Below, piece after piece: positions 49,835-57,294 of a DNA stretch of 64,000 bases (positions are counted from its first letter, which is position 1; each line of letters begins with the position of its first letter). The notes under the pieces were generated by a model. The model saw nothing but the letters and a program-made list of their open reading frames with translations. It was not told the DNA's origin and did no database searches. The stretch is from assembly GCF_000217955.3 (NCBI RefSeq), contig NZ_AFOY02000027.1:62001-126000 (forward strand), written 5' to 3'. This DNA is from Pseudomonas fluorescens HK44 (GTDB taxonomy: Bacteria > Pseudomonadota > Gammaproteobacteria > Pseudomonadales > Pseudomonadaceae). The position numbers and the translations under genes were made by a program.

Positions 49835-49985
49835 TGTCTAGCTCCTTGACTGTTGGGAGCCGCAACCGTCCTTCCTACGGGATTGGGTGGCGGCCGTACG
49901 CGGGGTAGGAAAACCGGGAATCAAGGCACCCGGCACACCCGAAGGTGTCCCGCGCACAGCCACCATTGCACGATATCGCGGACAC

Positions 49986-50090
49986 AAAAAAAAGCGCCTG
50001 CAATAGCTGATGGGGCGCTGTTGCGCCTTGATTAACTCGGGTTCCTACGCCCGTTCGCTGATTTGGCAGCGACGGCTGAAGGTTAGCGTG
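49986..50090 (-). promoter_or_regulatory. attenuator-like leader of the DUF3077 unit
   Basis: On the minus strand: a TAACCT box, then the CGCTG/CAGCG hairpin (50056-50071), then GGCGC at 50023-50027 which can pair with GCGCC at 50014-50018, and AGCGCC..GGCGCT (50014-50019 with 49993-49998) followed by eight Us. The middle strand is shared, so the two hairpins are mutually exclusive: one is an anti-terminator, the other an intrinsic terminator. This is the layout of a transcription attenuator or riboswitch-like control; no ligand is known. Confidence 0.6.
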
Positions 50091-50146
50091 CGAGTGGAGG
50101 GGCTGCAAGTGTGGCGAATTGGAAGCTATGGTCGGGGGCGTTTTAG

Positions 50147-50192
50147 TGAAAATTATGGCTGGGCAATAATAATTGCCCAGCCATAATTTTCA
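50147..50192. repeat. perfect 21-base inverted repeat with four-base loop
   Basis: The 21-base arms 50147-50167 and 50172-50192 are exact complements around AATA; the outer part is AT-rich and the centre GGCTGGGC. It lies in a divergent region, where a terminator is not expected. No T-run follows on either strand. Confidence 0.9.
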
Positions 50193-50268
50193 TAATTTCG
50201 AAAAAACTGGCGACGACCCTATCAGTGCGAGTGAACCGGGCATTGGATATGGCCCATAAACACTCTCA

Positions 50269-50313
50269 AAACCAGCGTTCTTCCAGGATTTTTCAGGATC
50301 AGAACGCTGGTTT
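50269..50313. repeat. 13-base inverted repeat with 19-base spacer
   Basis: AAACCAGCGTTCT and AGAACGCTGGTTT face each other; the spacer has CCAGGATTTTTCAGGATC, a short direct repeat. It may be a binding site or stem-loop upstream of the tautomerase operon. Confidence 0.75.
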
Positions 50314-50336
50314 AGGCATATCAATGCCCAGCCCAT

Positions 50337-50359
50337 ATTAGTTACATCACGTCACTAAT
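50337..50359. promoter_or_regulatory. LysR-type T-N11-A dyad
   Basis: ATTAGT and ACTAAT separated by eleven bases (T-N11-A box type), 100 bases before the tautomerase start. No LysR gene lies nearby; the regulator could be encoded elsewhere. Confidence 0.5.
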
Positions 50360-50458
50360 GATGTGCTTGAACCCATCTTTATCCATTCCAAGCAACGTCA
50401 TACAGTCGACTCCACTACCTGCCCCTCATCCCGAAGGGAAGGTCACTGGAGAGTCGTC

Positions 50459-50674
50459 ATGCCTTTCGTCAGCGTACGTATTACCCGCGATGGCGTTACC
50501 TCGGAGCAGAAAGCTCAGGTGATCGCCGAAATCACTGAAACCCTGGAGCGGGTCCTCAACAAACGTCCCGACCTGACCCACATCGTGATCGAAGAAGTCG
50601 ACACCGATAACTGGGGCTATGCCGGGATCACCACCACCCAGTATCGAAAACAACTGGCAGAGGGGCAGTCATGA
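50459..50674 (+). CDS. 4-oxalocrotonate tautomerase-like protein
   Basis: A 71-residue protein. After removal of Met the N-terminal Pro (MPFVSVRITRDGVTSEQKAQV) would be the catalytic base of the tautomerase superfamily; the next features (ETLERVLNKRPDLTHIVIEEV, WGYAGI) fit 4-OT. The ATG at 50459 follows GGAGAG; a longer frame upstream is not needed. First gene of a likely operon with the DsbA-like gene, which its stop overlaps. Confidence 0.88.
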   Translation: MPFVSVRITRDGVTSEQKAQVIAEITETLERVLNKRPDLTHIVIEEVDTDNWGYAGITTTQYRKQLAEGQS

Positions 50675-51327
50675 GTCGGCCCGTCAGCATCGATTTCATC
50701 TCCGATGTGGTGTGCCCGTGGTGCGCCTTGGGTGTGACGGCGCTGGAGCAAGCGATCGAGAACCTGGCCGGTGAAGTGTCGGTCGAGCTGACCTTCAAAC
50801 CCTTCGAGTTGAACCCGGACATGCCGGCCGAAGGCGAGAACGCGGTCCAGCACCTGATGCGCAAATACGGGCGCAGCGCCGAGGACATCGCGGCCGGCAA
50901 AGCGATGCAGATCGCCCGTGGTCAAGCCATCGGTTTCACGTTCGATCTGGAGAAGCGCAGCCACTTCTACAACACCTTCGATGCTCACCGTCTGTTGTTC
51001 TGGGCATTGCAGGAAGGGCGGCAGATCGAACTGAAAAACGGCTTGCTGCGCGCTTATTTCAGCGACGGCCAGAACCCGAGCGATCGCGAGACGCTGGTCC
51101 GTCTGGCGGCTGAAGCGGGTCTGGATGCGGCGCGTGCGCGTGAGGTGTTGGCGTCCGGAGCGTTTGCCACGGAGGTGCGTGAGCTTGAAGCGTTTTACCG
51201 CGAGCACGGCATCAACTCGGTACCAGCCATGATCCTCAACGGTCGTCACCTGGTGTCCGGTTCGCAATCGGTCGAGTACTACGAACAGATGCTGAGACAA
51301 ATGGCACAGGCCCCCGCTGAAGCCTGA
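50671..51327 (+). CDS. FrnE/DsbA-family oxidoreductase
   Basis: A 218-residue thioredoxin-fold protein. The motif CPWC in FISDVVCPWCALGV is at residues 15-18, and FELNPDMPAEGENAVQHLMRKYG and GINSVPAMILNGRHLVSGSQ are typical of FrnE/2-hydroxychromene-2-carboxylate isomerase-type proteins. It lacks a signal peptide. Its ATG overlaps the tautomerase stop by four bases. Confidence 0.88.
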   Translation: MSRPVSIDFISDVVCPWCALGVTALEQAIENLAGEVSVELTFKPFELNPDMPAEGENAVQHLMRKYGRSAEDIAAGKAMQIARGQAIGFTFDLEKRSHFYNTFDAHRLLFWALQEGRQIELKNGLLRAYFSDGQNPSDRETLVRLAAEAGLDAARAREVLASGAFATEVRELEAFYREHGINSVPAMILNGRHLVSGSQSVEYYEQMLRQMAQAPAEA

Positions 51328-51368
51328 TTGATCACTTTTAAAACTCCATTACTTTGTAGAGGTTCATC

Positions 51369-52079
51369 ATGAGCAATTCGAAAAAAGTCATTGTTATTAC
51401 CGGTGCATCCCAAGGTCTCGGCGCAGGCATGGTCAAGGCCTTCCGTGATCTCGATTACCGGGTGGTTGCCACCTCGCGTTCGATCAAACCGTCCACCGAC
51501 CCGGACATCCTCACCGTGGCGGGCGACATCGGCGACCCGGCGATAGCCCAGCGCGTGGTTCATGAAGCGATCGCACGTTTTGGCCGTATCGACACCCTGG
51601 TCAACAATGCCGGGATCTTCGTCGCCAAGCCGTTCACCGCCTATACCCACGAAGACTACGCCGCTGTGCTGTCGGTGAACCTGAATGGTTTCTTCTACAT
51701 CACCCAACTCGCCATCGCCGAGATGGAAAAACAAGGCCGCGGCCACGTCGTCAACATCACCACCAGCCTGACGGACCACGCGGTCGACGGTGTGCCTTCG
51801 GTACTGGCGTCATTGACCAAAGGGGGCCTCAACGCGGCAACCAAATCCCTGGCCATCGAATACGCCAAGCGCGGCATTCGCGTGAACGCGGTCAGCCCTG
51901 GCATCATCAAAACGCCGATGCACGCCGAAGAAACCTACGAAGCGCTGGGCAATTTGCACCCGGTCGGGCACATGGGCGAGATCAGCGACATCGCTCAGGC
52001 CGTTGTGTATCTGGACTCCGCCGGATTCGTCACCGGTGAAATCCTGCACGTCGATGGCGGTCAGAGTGCCGGTCACTAA
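51369..52079 (+). CDS. short-chain dehydrogenase/reductase
   Basis: A 236-residue classical SDR: NAD(P)-binding TGASQGLGAGMVKAF, NNAG in TLVNNAGIF, catalytic Ser in VNITTSLTDHAVD, and the YxxxK position. The Y is not seen in the standard place: the segment reads VPSVLASLTKGGLNAATKSLAIEYAKRGIRVN, so the usual Tyr of the YxxxK motif is Leu and only the Lys is retained (LTKGG). This may mean reduced or altered chemistry. Third gene of the tautomerase-DsbA-SDR unit. Confidence 0.85.
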   Translation: MSNSKKVIVITGASQGLGAGMVKAFRDLDYRVVATSRSIKPSTDPDILTVAGDIGDPAIAQRVVHEAIARFGRIDTLVNNAGIFVAKPFTAYTHEDYAAVLSVNLNGFFYITQLAIAEMEKQGRGHVVNITTSLTDHAVDGVPSVLASLTKGGLNAATKSLAIEYAKRGIRVNAVSPGIIKTPMHAEETYEALGNLHPVGHMGEISDIAQAVVYLDSAGFVTGEILHVDGGQSAGH

Positions 52080-52104
52080 GACCTGCTTTGCCAAACTCCG
52101 GAAA

Positions 52105-52140
52105 CAACAAAGCCCTCGCATTACGGCGGGGGCTTTGTTT
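52105..52140 (+). terminator. Rho-independent terminator of the SDR gene
   Basis: AACAAAGCCCTCGC and GGCGGGGGCTTTGTT with a short loop and T-run. Resembles the terminator at 53046. Confidence 0.88.
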
Positions 52141-52326
52141 GATAACTCCAAGCATTTAGTGGCCCGTCATTGCGCCAAAAAAGTCTAAATCCATCTTGTT
52201 GTTTCTACGATATTTAAGGATTCGTTGCTGGAGTCGTCCTGCTGCCGGCTCTGGCATGGCCGCCAGCGAACTAAACTAAGTTGTACCTCTGGTGCAGATG
52301 TCTCCAGAGAGGTAAGGAGGTGCCAA

Positions 52327-52725
52327 ATGGCCATTCGTGATACCTATCGGGAAATTGAACAGACCCTGGGTCAGGTACCGGAGTGGATCAAGCAGATGCC
52401 GGAAGGTGGAGCGAACGGATTCTGGGGCGTAGCCAGGGATTTCTGGCTGGCGGAAACCAGGATTCCTAACAAGTACAAGGAGTTGATAGGTCTGGCAGTG
52501 TCCGGGGCGACCCGTTGTAAGTATTGCGCCCTGTTCCATACCGAAGCCGCGCGCTTGTTTGGCGCGAGCGACGAGGAAATTTCCGAAGCCAGCTTTATGG
52601 GGTCGCTGACCATGATGGGCAGCACCTTTATTAACGCCCAGCAGATCGACTACGAGCAGTTCCGGCAGGAAACGCTGAGTATCGTCCGGTATGTCAAAGA
52701 ACACTCGCAACCCAAAGCCGCATAA
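52327..52725 (+). CDS. carboxymuconolactone decarboxylase-family (AhpD-like) protein
   Basis: A 132-residue CMD-family protein. The redox motif CKYCALFHTEAARLFGAS (Cys-x-x-Cys-x3-His) is present, as in AhpD-like peroxidase partners. The N-terminus MAIRDTYREIEQTLGQVPEW and WLAETRIPNKYKELIGLAVS are typical. The ATG follows GGAGG. Probably redox-related. The next gene overlaps its end by 35 bases. Confidence 0.88.
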   Translation: MAIRDTYREIEQTLGQVPEWIKQMPEGGANGFWGVARDFWLAETRIPNKYKELIGLAVSGATRCKYCALFHTEAARLFGASDEEISEASFMGSLTMMGSTFINAQQIDYEQFRQETLSIVRYVKEHSQPKAA

Positions 52726-53014
52726 GCCGTTGCGGGACCCCGCCCTTCGCCAGCTGACGAAGGATAAGTTGATTGCAATCACCGGCGATGGTCTTAGGAC
52801 CACCGCTCGGTGGCAAGCGGCAGTGATGCGCGCCATCAGCGAACTCATGCAATACAGCGATAGCGCCCACGAAGAAAACCAGGACCTGCGTATTCCCTTC
52901 GCCAAAGCACTCCATGACCTCTATGCAGGACAGAAGTCCGACGCCGAGTTGACGGAAATGGTGTTGCTGATGCTGGAAGTGGAAACCGCGCCTTTTCTTG
53001 GTAAGGGGGCCTAG
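52691..53014 (+). CDS. small hypothetical protein overlapping the CMD gene
   Basis: A 107-residue protein with a basic start (MSKNTRNPKPHKPLRDPALRQ) and helices KLIAITGDGLRTTARWQAAVM and ELTEMVLLMLEVETAPFLG. It starts inside the CMD gene in another frame, with a weak ribosome site. It is followed by a terminator, which supports a real 3' end. Function unknown. Confidence 0.55.
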   Translation: MSKNTRNPKPHKPLRDPALRQLTKDKLIAITGDGLRTTARWQAAVMRAISELMQYSDSAHEENQDLRIPFAKALHDLYAGQKSDAELTEMVLLMLEVETAPFLGKGA

Positions 53015-53045
53015 GCGGGAGTGTGGTTTTTTCCAAACCCCAGAA

Positions 53046-53084
53046 ACAACAAAGCCCCTGCATTTCTGCAGGGGCTTCGTTTTG
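53046..53084 (+). terminator. Rho-independent terminator of the CMD unit
   Basis: AACAAAGCCCCTGCA and TGCAGGGGCTTCGTT with a T-run. The sequence from the stem base is nearly the same as at 52105. Confidence 0.9.
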
Positions 53085-53143
53085 TATGGTGCGGCACCAG
53101 ACATAACTTAGAGTTGTTGCGACTACCGCTGAAGTTGGTGTGG

Positions 53144-54304
53144 TTATTGTTTTGATTCGCTGATCTGATATGGAGTGGTATCTTGGGCGTTATTAAAAAG
53201 TGATTGTTTTATAATATAAATCAAAATAATCGCTACAGGAAAAGAGAAAAATCTATCCATGTATGCTGGGAAGATAATCAGATGCAAAATAACAAATGCC
53301 AAGGATGCTGCGGAGACAAGGCATAAATCATTAAATTTTTTGCGCGCCATAAAGTTTCGGCAAAAAAATGCAAAGCCCATAGAGTAAACCAAAAGGTGGG
53401 GGTGGCTTAAAAAGGCCAAAGCTCCGCGAGCATATGCCTTTATGTAGTCAATCAGGTTGTTAGATAGCGCCATGCTGGCGGGGTATGGGTCAATACCTAT
53501 CAAGGTGAAATTAAATATAGTCAGGAATCCATAATTGCCATTGATTTTATTTATTGCAAAATACAAGATCAAAGAAGCAATAAAGGAAATGATGGACCAT
53601 AATTTTGAAAGGGAGTTAAAGCTAACTAAAGCAGCAAAAAATGAAAATAATACAAAATCAGTTCTTGCAAGAGGTAGAAGTGTAGCAAAAACAATCGCTA
53701 GCGGATTTCTCCTCAAAAAAAAGAAAATAAACGCCAGCGCTATGAAGCAGGCGGTGGAATCAGGGGTTGAGTATCGTGAAATATCAAAGATGCCCGAAAA
53801 AATAATTATTAAAGGAAGAAATATCTGAGGGATTTTTTGGTTAAAAAGTATTCCGGATATCGCAAGCACACTAAAAGAAGCAAAAAAATGCGCTCACTAA
53901 ATATGTCGAAGATGAGTACGAGAATCCGAGATAATTAACAGCTTTCATTGCGAACAAATACATGGTTCTTATAGAGTAAAATGGTATTTGCTCTTCTAGC
54001 GAGGAGGGATTCTTGTACGTTATTGATTTGTATTTATCGTATGGTGAGTTACCCGTTAAGTATGAAAAAGTATCTGGGCTAACTTCTGTAGATAGGTCTT
54101 TAAATACTATTCTTGTTAACTCGCTCTCGTCGTTCCCATCAGATTTATATGCGGAAGCAACGTACCCGATTATATCCCAGTTGTAATAAGGTTTTTTATT
54201 CCTGTCGCTAAAACGGTGAAAAAGCAAATGGTAATTATCATGAAATTTATGTAATTAACCATATTGCCTGGAAAGAGAGCTTTGGTTTTATTTTCGATAT
54301 TCAT
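53144..54304 (-). pseudogene. membrane glycosyltransferase-like protein with two homopolymer frameshifts
   Basis: The intact reading would run from ATG at 54304, 17 bases inside the preceding gene, to 53144, about 386 residues with about ten hydrophobic segments. The first frame (MNIENKTKALFPGNMVNYIN, then a TM helix) breaks at an A6 run near 54190; the next (KPYYNWDIIGYVASAYKSDG) ends after a T7 run at 53882-53888, and the third frame continues (LAISGILFNQKIPQIFLPLI). Adding one A and removing one T restores one frame. The region is AT-rich. In an arabinose-lipid operon it is the position of a membrane arabinosyltransferase (GT-C type). Either real decay or a sequencing error. Confidence 0.7.
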
Positions 54305-55247
54305 GCTCACCTACTTTTCCCCCGAAAAAAATCGCACCGATTCCTACTGCAAACCAAAGTGTTGCCAAACGAATTAAAACTGTCGCGGCAATTGCATTGG
54401 CACTAGGCATGCCTTTCCACACCAGCAGTGCGACCATCACTGCTTCGGCGCCACCTAGGCCGCCCGGCATAAAACTTAGCGCGCCAGCGAGCATAGAAAG
54501 CGCATAGACAAAAACTGCAAAAGTCAGCGGTATATCTGCTCCCATCCAGTTCAATATCCAGTGAAAGGCCAGTGCTTCAGCACTCCAGGCAAGCACGCTC
54601 AATAGTGTTGACCCTAGTAGCAGACCTAGACGATGGCATCTCTGTGCTTCCAGCAGCACATTGAATAGGTGGCGTAAAAGCCCGACGAGCTTCCCGCCCT
54701 GTTCAGGTACAAAGTGCGCGAGCTGCTCAATTAATCGGCGCTGCGAAAGTACCGCGAAACCCACCGCCACCAGTGCAACACCCACCACAATAATTGAACG
54801 CGCATCTGGATACAGGCTGAGTCCGAATAGCGTCATTAGCACTACCGCAAGCAGGTCAGACAGGCGCTCACTGAAGAAGGCCGCGAAACTCTGCGTGTAT
54901 GGCACCCCCCAGCGCTTAAGCAAGACGCCGCGTAGGGCTTCACCAGCTTTGCCGGGCGTAATGGTCAGGGCAAAACCAGAAAGATAGATCTGCAAGCTGG
55001 CCTTCCATGGTACGACATGCCCCAAGGCCTTGAGGTAACCCTGCCAGCGCAGGAAGCGCAGGCCGTAGTTGGCCAGTGACATCAGCAGGGCAATGGCGAT
55101 GCCGAGTGCTCCGACTTTGCCAATTGCACTGCTGACCTCCTGCCAGCCGCCCCATAGGGAAAAGCCCAGATAGCCCAGTGCGGAAAATACCACCGAAAGA
55201 ATGACGGCCCGATACCGCCAACCTGACAGATAAAGGCCTTCGTTCAC
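54288..55247 (-). CDS. lysylphosphatidylglycerol-synthase-like flippase domain protein (UPF0104)
   Basis: A 319-residue inner-membrane protein with about eight helices. FLRWQGYLKALGHVVPWKASLQIYLSGFALTITPGKAGEALR and AGALSFMPGGLGGAEAVMVALLV are strong signatures of the flippase-like MprF/AglD2 family. Its C-terminus overlaps the next gene start. In this operon it is likely to flip or present the arabinosyl-lipid across the membrane. It overlaps the SDR gene by four bases. Confidence 0.85.
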   Translation of the reverse strand: MNEGLYLSGWRYRAVILSVVFSALGYLGFSLWGGWQEVSSAIGKVGALGIAIALLMSLANYGLRFLRWQGYLKALGHVVPWKASLQIYLSGFALTITPGKAGEALRGVLLKRWGVPYTQSFAAFFSERLSDLLAVVLMTLFGLSLYPDARSIIVVGVALVAVGFAVLSQRRLIEQLAHFVPEQGGKLVGLLRHLFNVLLEAQRCHRLGLLLGSTLLSVLAWSAEALAFHWILNWMGADIPLTFAVFVYALSMLAGALSFMPGGLGGAEAVMVALLVWKGMPSANAIAATVLIRLATLWFAVGIGAIFFGGKVGEHEYRK

Positions 55248-55984
55248 AGGTTAAGTCTCTTGAAGATCGGTTGCGGAATACTGCGAATGATCAGCATGAT
55301 CAGTGCCCAGAAGCCCGGAGCGTAGAGAGTGCCAACCTTGAGCTCGATCCCTTTGACGATACGCAGGGCGACCTGCTCCGGCTTGGCCACCAACGGTGCC
55401 GGCAGCGGCAGGCCCTGGGTCATAGGGGTATCGACGAAGCCAGGCTTGATATCAATGACATGCACGCCGACCTTGAACAGCCGGGCTCGCAGTCCTTCAC
55501 AGAAGGTGGAAACAGCGGCCTTGGCGGTACCGTACAGGTAGTTGGAAGGCCTTCCCCGATCACCGGCCACCGAGGAAATTACCGCCAGGGTACCGCAATG
55601 CTGGATCTCGAACTGATTGGCGAGATGGGTCAGCAGAGCAATAACCGAGGTGCCATTGTTGGCAAACTCCTGAAGGGCCACACCGGCATCCAGTTCACAG
55701 GCTTTCTGGTCGGGAAGGGTGCCATGGGCAATCAGAGCGATGTCGATCTGCTGCAAAGCGCTCAAGCAACTCTCCAGCATCGCTGGGTGTGCGGCAACGT
55801 CGGTGGCGTCCATGCTATGCAAGGTCACTGCTTTGGCACCGCGAACTCGCAGATCGGCCGCCGTCTGCTCCAGTTTCTCATTGTTGCGAGCAACCAGGAA
55901 AAACTCACTTCCTTGTGCGGCCCACAGGCGTGCGCAAGCCGTAGCAATGGCGGAGGTAGCGCCAATAATCAGAATTCGTTTCAT
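55244..55984 (-). CDS. DprE2-like SDR (decaprenylphosphoryl-2-keto-ribose reductase type)
   Basis: A 246-residue SDR: ILIIGATSAIATACARLWAAQ at the N-terminus, LIAHGTLPD and SSVAGDRGRPSNYLYGTAKAAVSTFCEGL with catalytic Ser, Tyr and Lys. It has a C-terminal hydrophobic segment (FWALIMLIIRSIPQPIFK). The pairing with a DprE1-like oxidase on one side identifies it as the reductase half of the epimerisation system that turns the ribosyl lipid into the arabinosyl lipid. It overlaps both neighbours by four bases. Confidence 0.85.
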   Translation of the reverse strand: MKRILIIGATSAIATACARLWAAQGSEFFLVARNNEKLEQTAADLRVRGAKAVTLHSMDATDVAAHPAMLESCLSALQQIDIALIAHGTLPDQKACELDAGVALQEFANNGTSVIALLTHLANQFEIQHCGTLAVISSVAGDRGRPSNYLYGTAKAAVSTFCEGLRARLFKVGVHVIDIKPGFVDTPMTQGLPLPAPLVAKPEQVALRIVKGIELKVGTLYAPGFWALIMLIIRSIPQPIFKRLNL

Positions 55985-57294
55985 GCGGCGACTCGTTTCC
56001 AGAAGCGGGACATTAGGGACGGATCACGCAGTACTTCCAATTGCTCCCAGGCCGGGTAGGCCTGCCGGAAGTCACTGCCACTCATGTGGGCATCCTTGGC
56101 TGGGTACAGCCGGCCACCGGCCTCGCGCACAATGGCGTCCAGGCGGGCGAACAGCGGTGCCAGGTCGGTTTTCTGTGGAAAATCCAGGGCTAGCGAGGTG
56201 CCGGGCAAAGGGAAGGACAGTAGGCCGGGTGAGGCAATCTCGCCACAGCGCTTGAGTACTGCAAGGAAAGATCCCTGGCCGGAATCGGCTATGACACCCA
56301 GCAGTTCGCGCATGGACACCTCGGCCACAGCATCAGGAATCACGCACTGGTACTGCTGGAAGCCCTTGCGTCCGTAGATACGGTTCCAGTGAAGAAGGCG
56401 ATCCAGCGGGTAAAAAAACGGCTCGTAGCTCTCCCATTTGCGTGTACGTGTCGTGGGATGAATCCGCCAGTACGCTTCATTGAACGCGCGCAGGGACAGA
56501 TTGTTGATCAGGGAAACTGGAGGGGTCAAAGGTACGCACAGTTTCGGTCGCGCATCCACGTCCAGTGAGCCATAACGGGCATGATCGCCGACGATAAACA
56601 CACCGCGGCCCGCTTGAGCACCCTTGGCCATGCAGTCGATCCAGGCCACGCTGTATTCGTGCTGATGATCCAGCTCAGCGGACAAGGCGAAGAACTCGGA
56701 CAGGTTGTCGAAACGCACCACGGTACTGTCGATCTGGCTGGAGCGAATAGGGATCAGCTGGATTTCCGCCCAGGTGATCACGCCTGTCAGCCCCAGGCCA
56801 CCGATGCTGGCGGCATACAGCTCGAAATTTTCGCTCTTCGAACAGGTCCGCAATTCCTGGCCATGACGCAACAAACCAAAGCTACGAACATGGTTGCCGA
56901 AAGTGCCTCGCAGATGATGGTTCTTGCCATGGACATCATTAGCAATAGCGCCGCCCAAGGTGGCGAACTGCGTACCGGGGGTGACCGAGAGAAACCAGCC
57001 CTGAGGAATTGCAGCAGCCAGGATTTCGGCCAGGGTTACACCCGCCTCAGCCTGTACCGTGCCATGCTGCCAATCAACCTGCATGAAACGATCCTGAGTG
57101 CGCATGTGCAGTACCTGGTCACTGGCGGCCAGGCAACTGTCGCCGTAACTACGGCCATTGCCATACGGTAGGGTGCTGCCATGAGAGGTGACGACTCGCC
57201 TCAACAGGTCGGGTGTGTCGCTACGCCAGCTGCAAGCATGTGCATCCTGCGGGGCGCGGGGGTAGCGCCCCCAGGAGTCAAGGGGGGCACTCAT
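55981..57294 (-). CDS. DprE1-like FAD-dependent oxidase
   Basis: A 437-residue FAD-binding (PCMH/vanillyl-alcohol-oxidase) enzyme. YGNGRSYGDSCLA, TPGTQFATLGGAIANDVHGK, NHHLRGTFGNHVRSFGLL and ENFELYAASIGGLGLTGVI match the mycobacterial DprE1 pattern (HGKNHH and GTFGNHV are diagnostic). The enzyme oxidises the 2'-OH of polyprenyl-phosphoribose. The start is the ATG at 57294, whose ATGA overlaps the stop of the UbiA gene. The residue that corresponds to the benzothiazinone-target Cys was not checked by alignment. Confidence 0.88.
   Translation of the reverse strand: MSAPLDSWGRYPRAPQDAHACSWRSDTPDLLRRVVTSHGSTLPYGNGRSYGDSCLAASDQVLHMRTQDRFMQVDWQHGTVQAEAGVTLAEILAAAIPQGWFLSVTPGTQFATLGGAIANDVHGKNHHLRGTFGNHVRSFGLLRHGQELRTCSKSENFELYAASIGGLGLTGVITWAEIQLIPIRSSQIDSTVVRFDNLSEFFALSAELDHQHEYSVAWIDCMAKGAQAGRGVFIVGDHARYGSLDVDARPKLCVPLTPPVSLINNLSLRAFNEAYWRIHPTTRTRKWESYEPFFYPLDRLLHWNRIYGRKGFQQYQCVIPDAVAEVSMRELLGVIADSGQGSFLAVLKRCGEIASPGLLSFPLPGTSLALDFPQKTDLAPLFARLDAIVREAGGRLYPAKDAHMSGSDFRQAYPAWEQLEVLRDPSLMSRFWKRVAA

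Larger units (their letters stand above)
49835..50458. other. intergenic region with structured elements
   Basis: 624 bases between the 38-residue ORF and the tautomerase gene. It holds the attenuator-like leader, a 21-base palindrome, a 13-base inverted repeat and a LysR-type site described separately. I see no other gene. A hairpin TTCCTAC..GTAGGAA (about 49871-49912) is part of the minus-strand leader. Confidence 0.5.
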
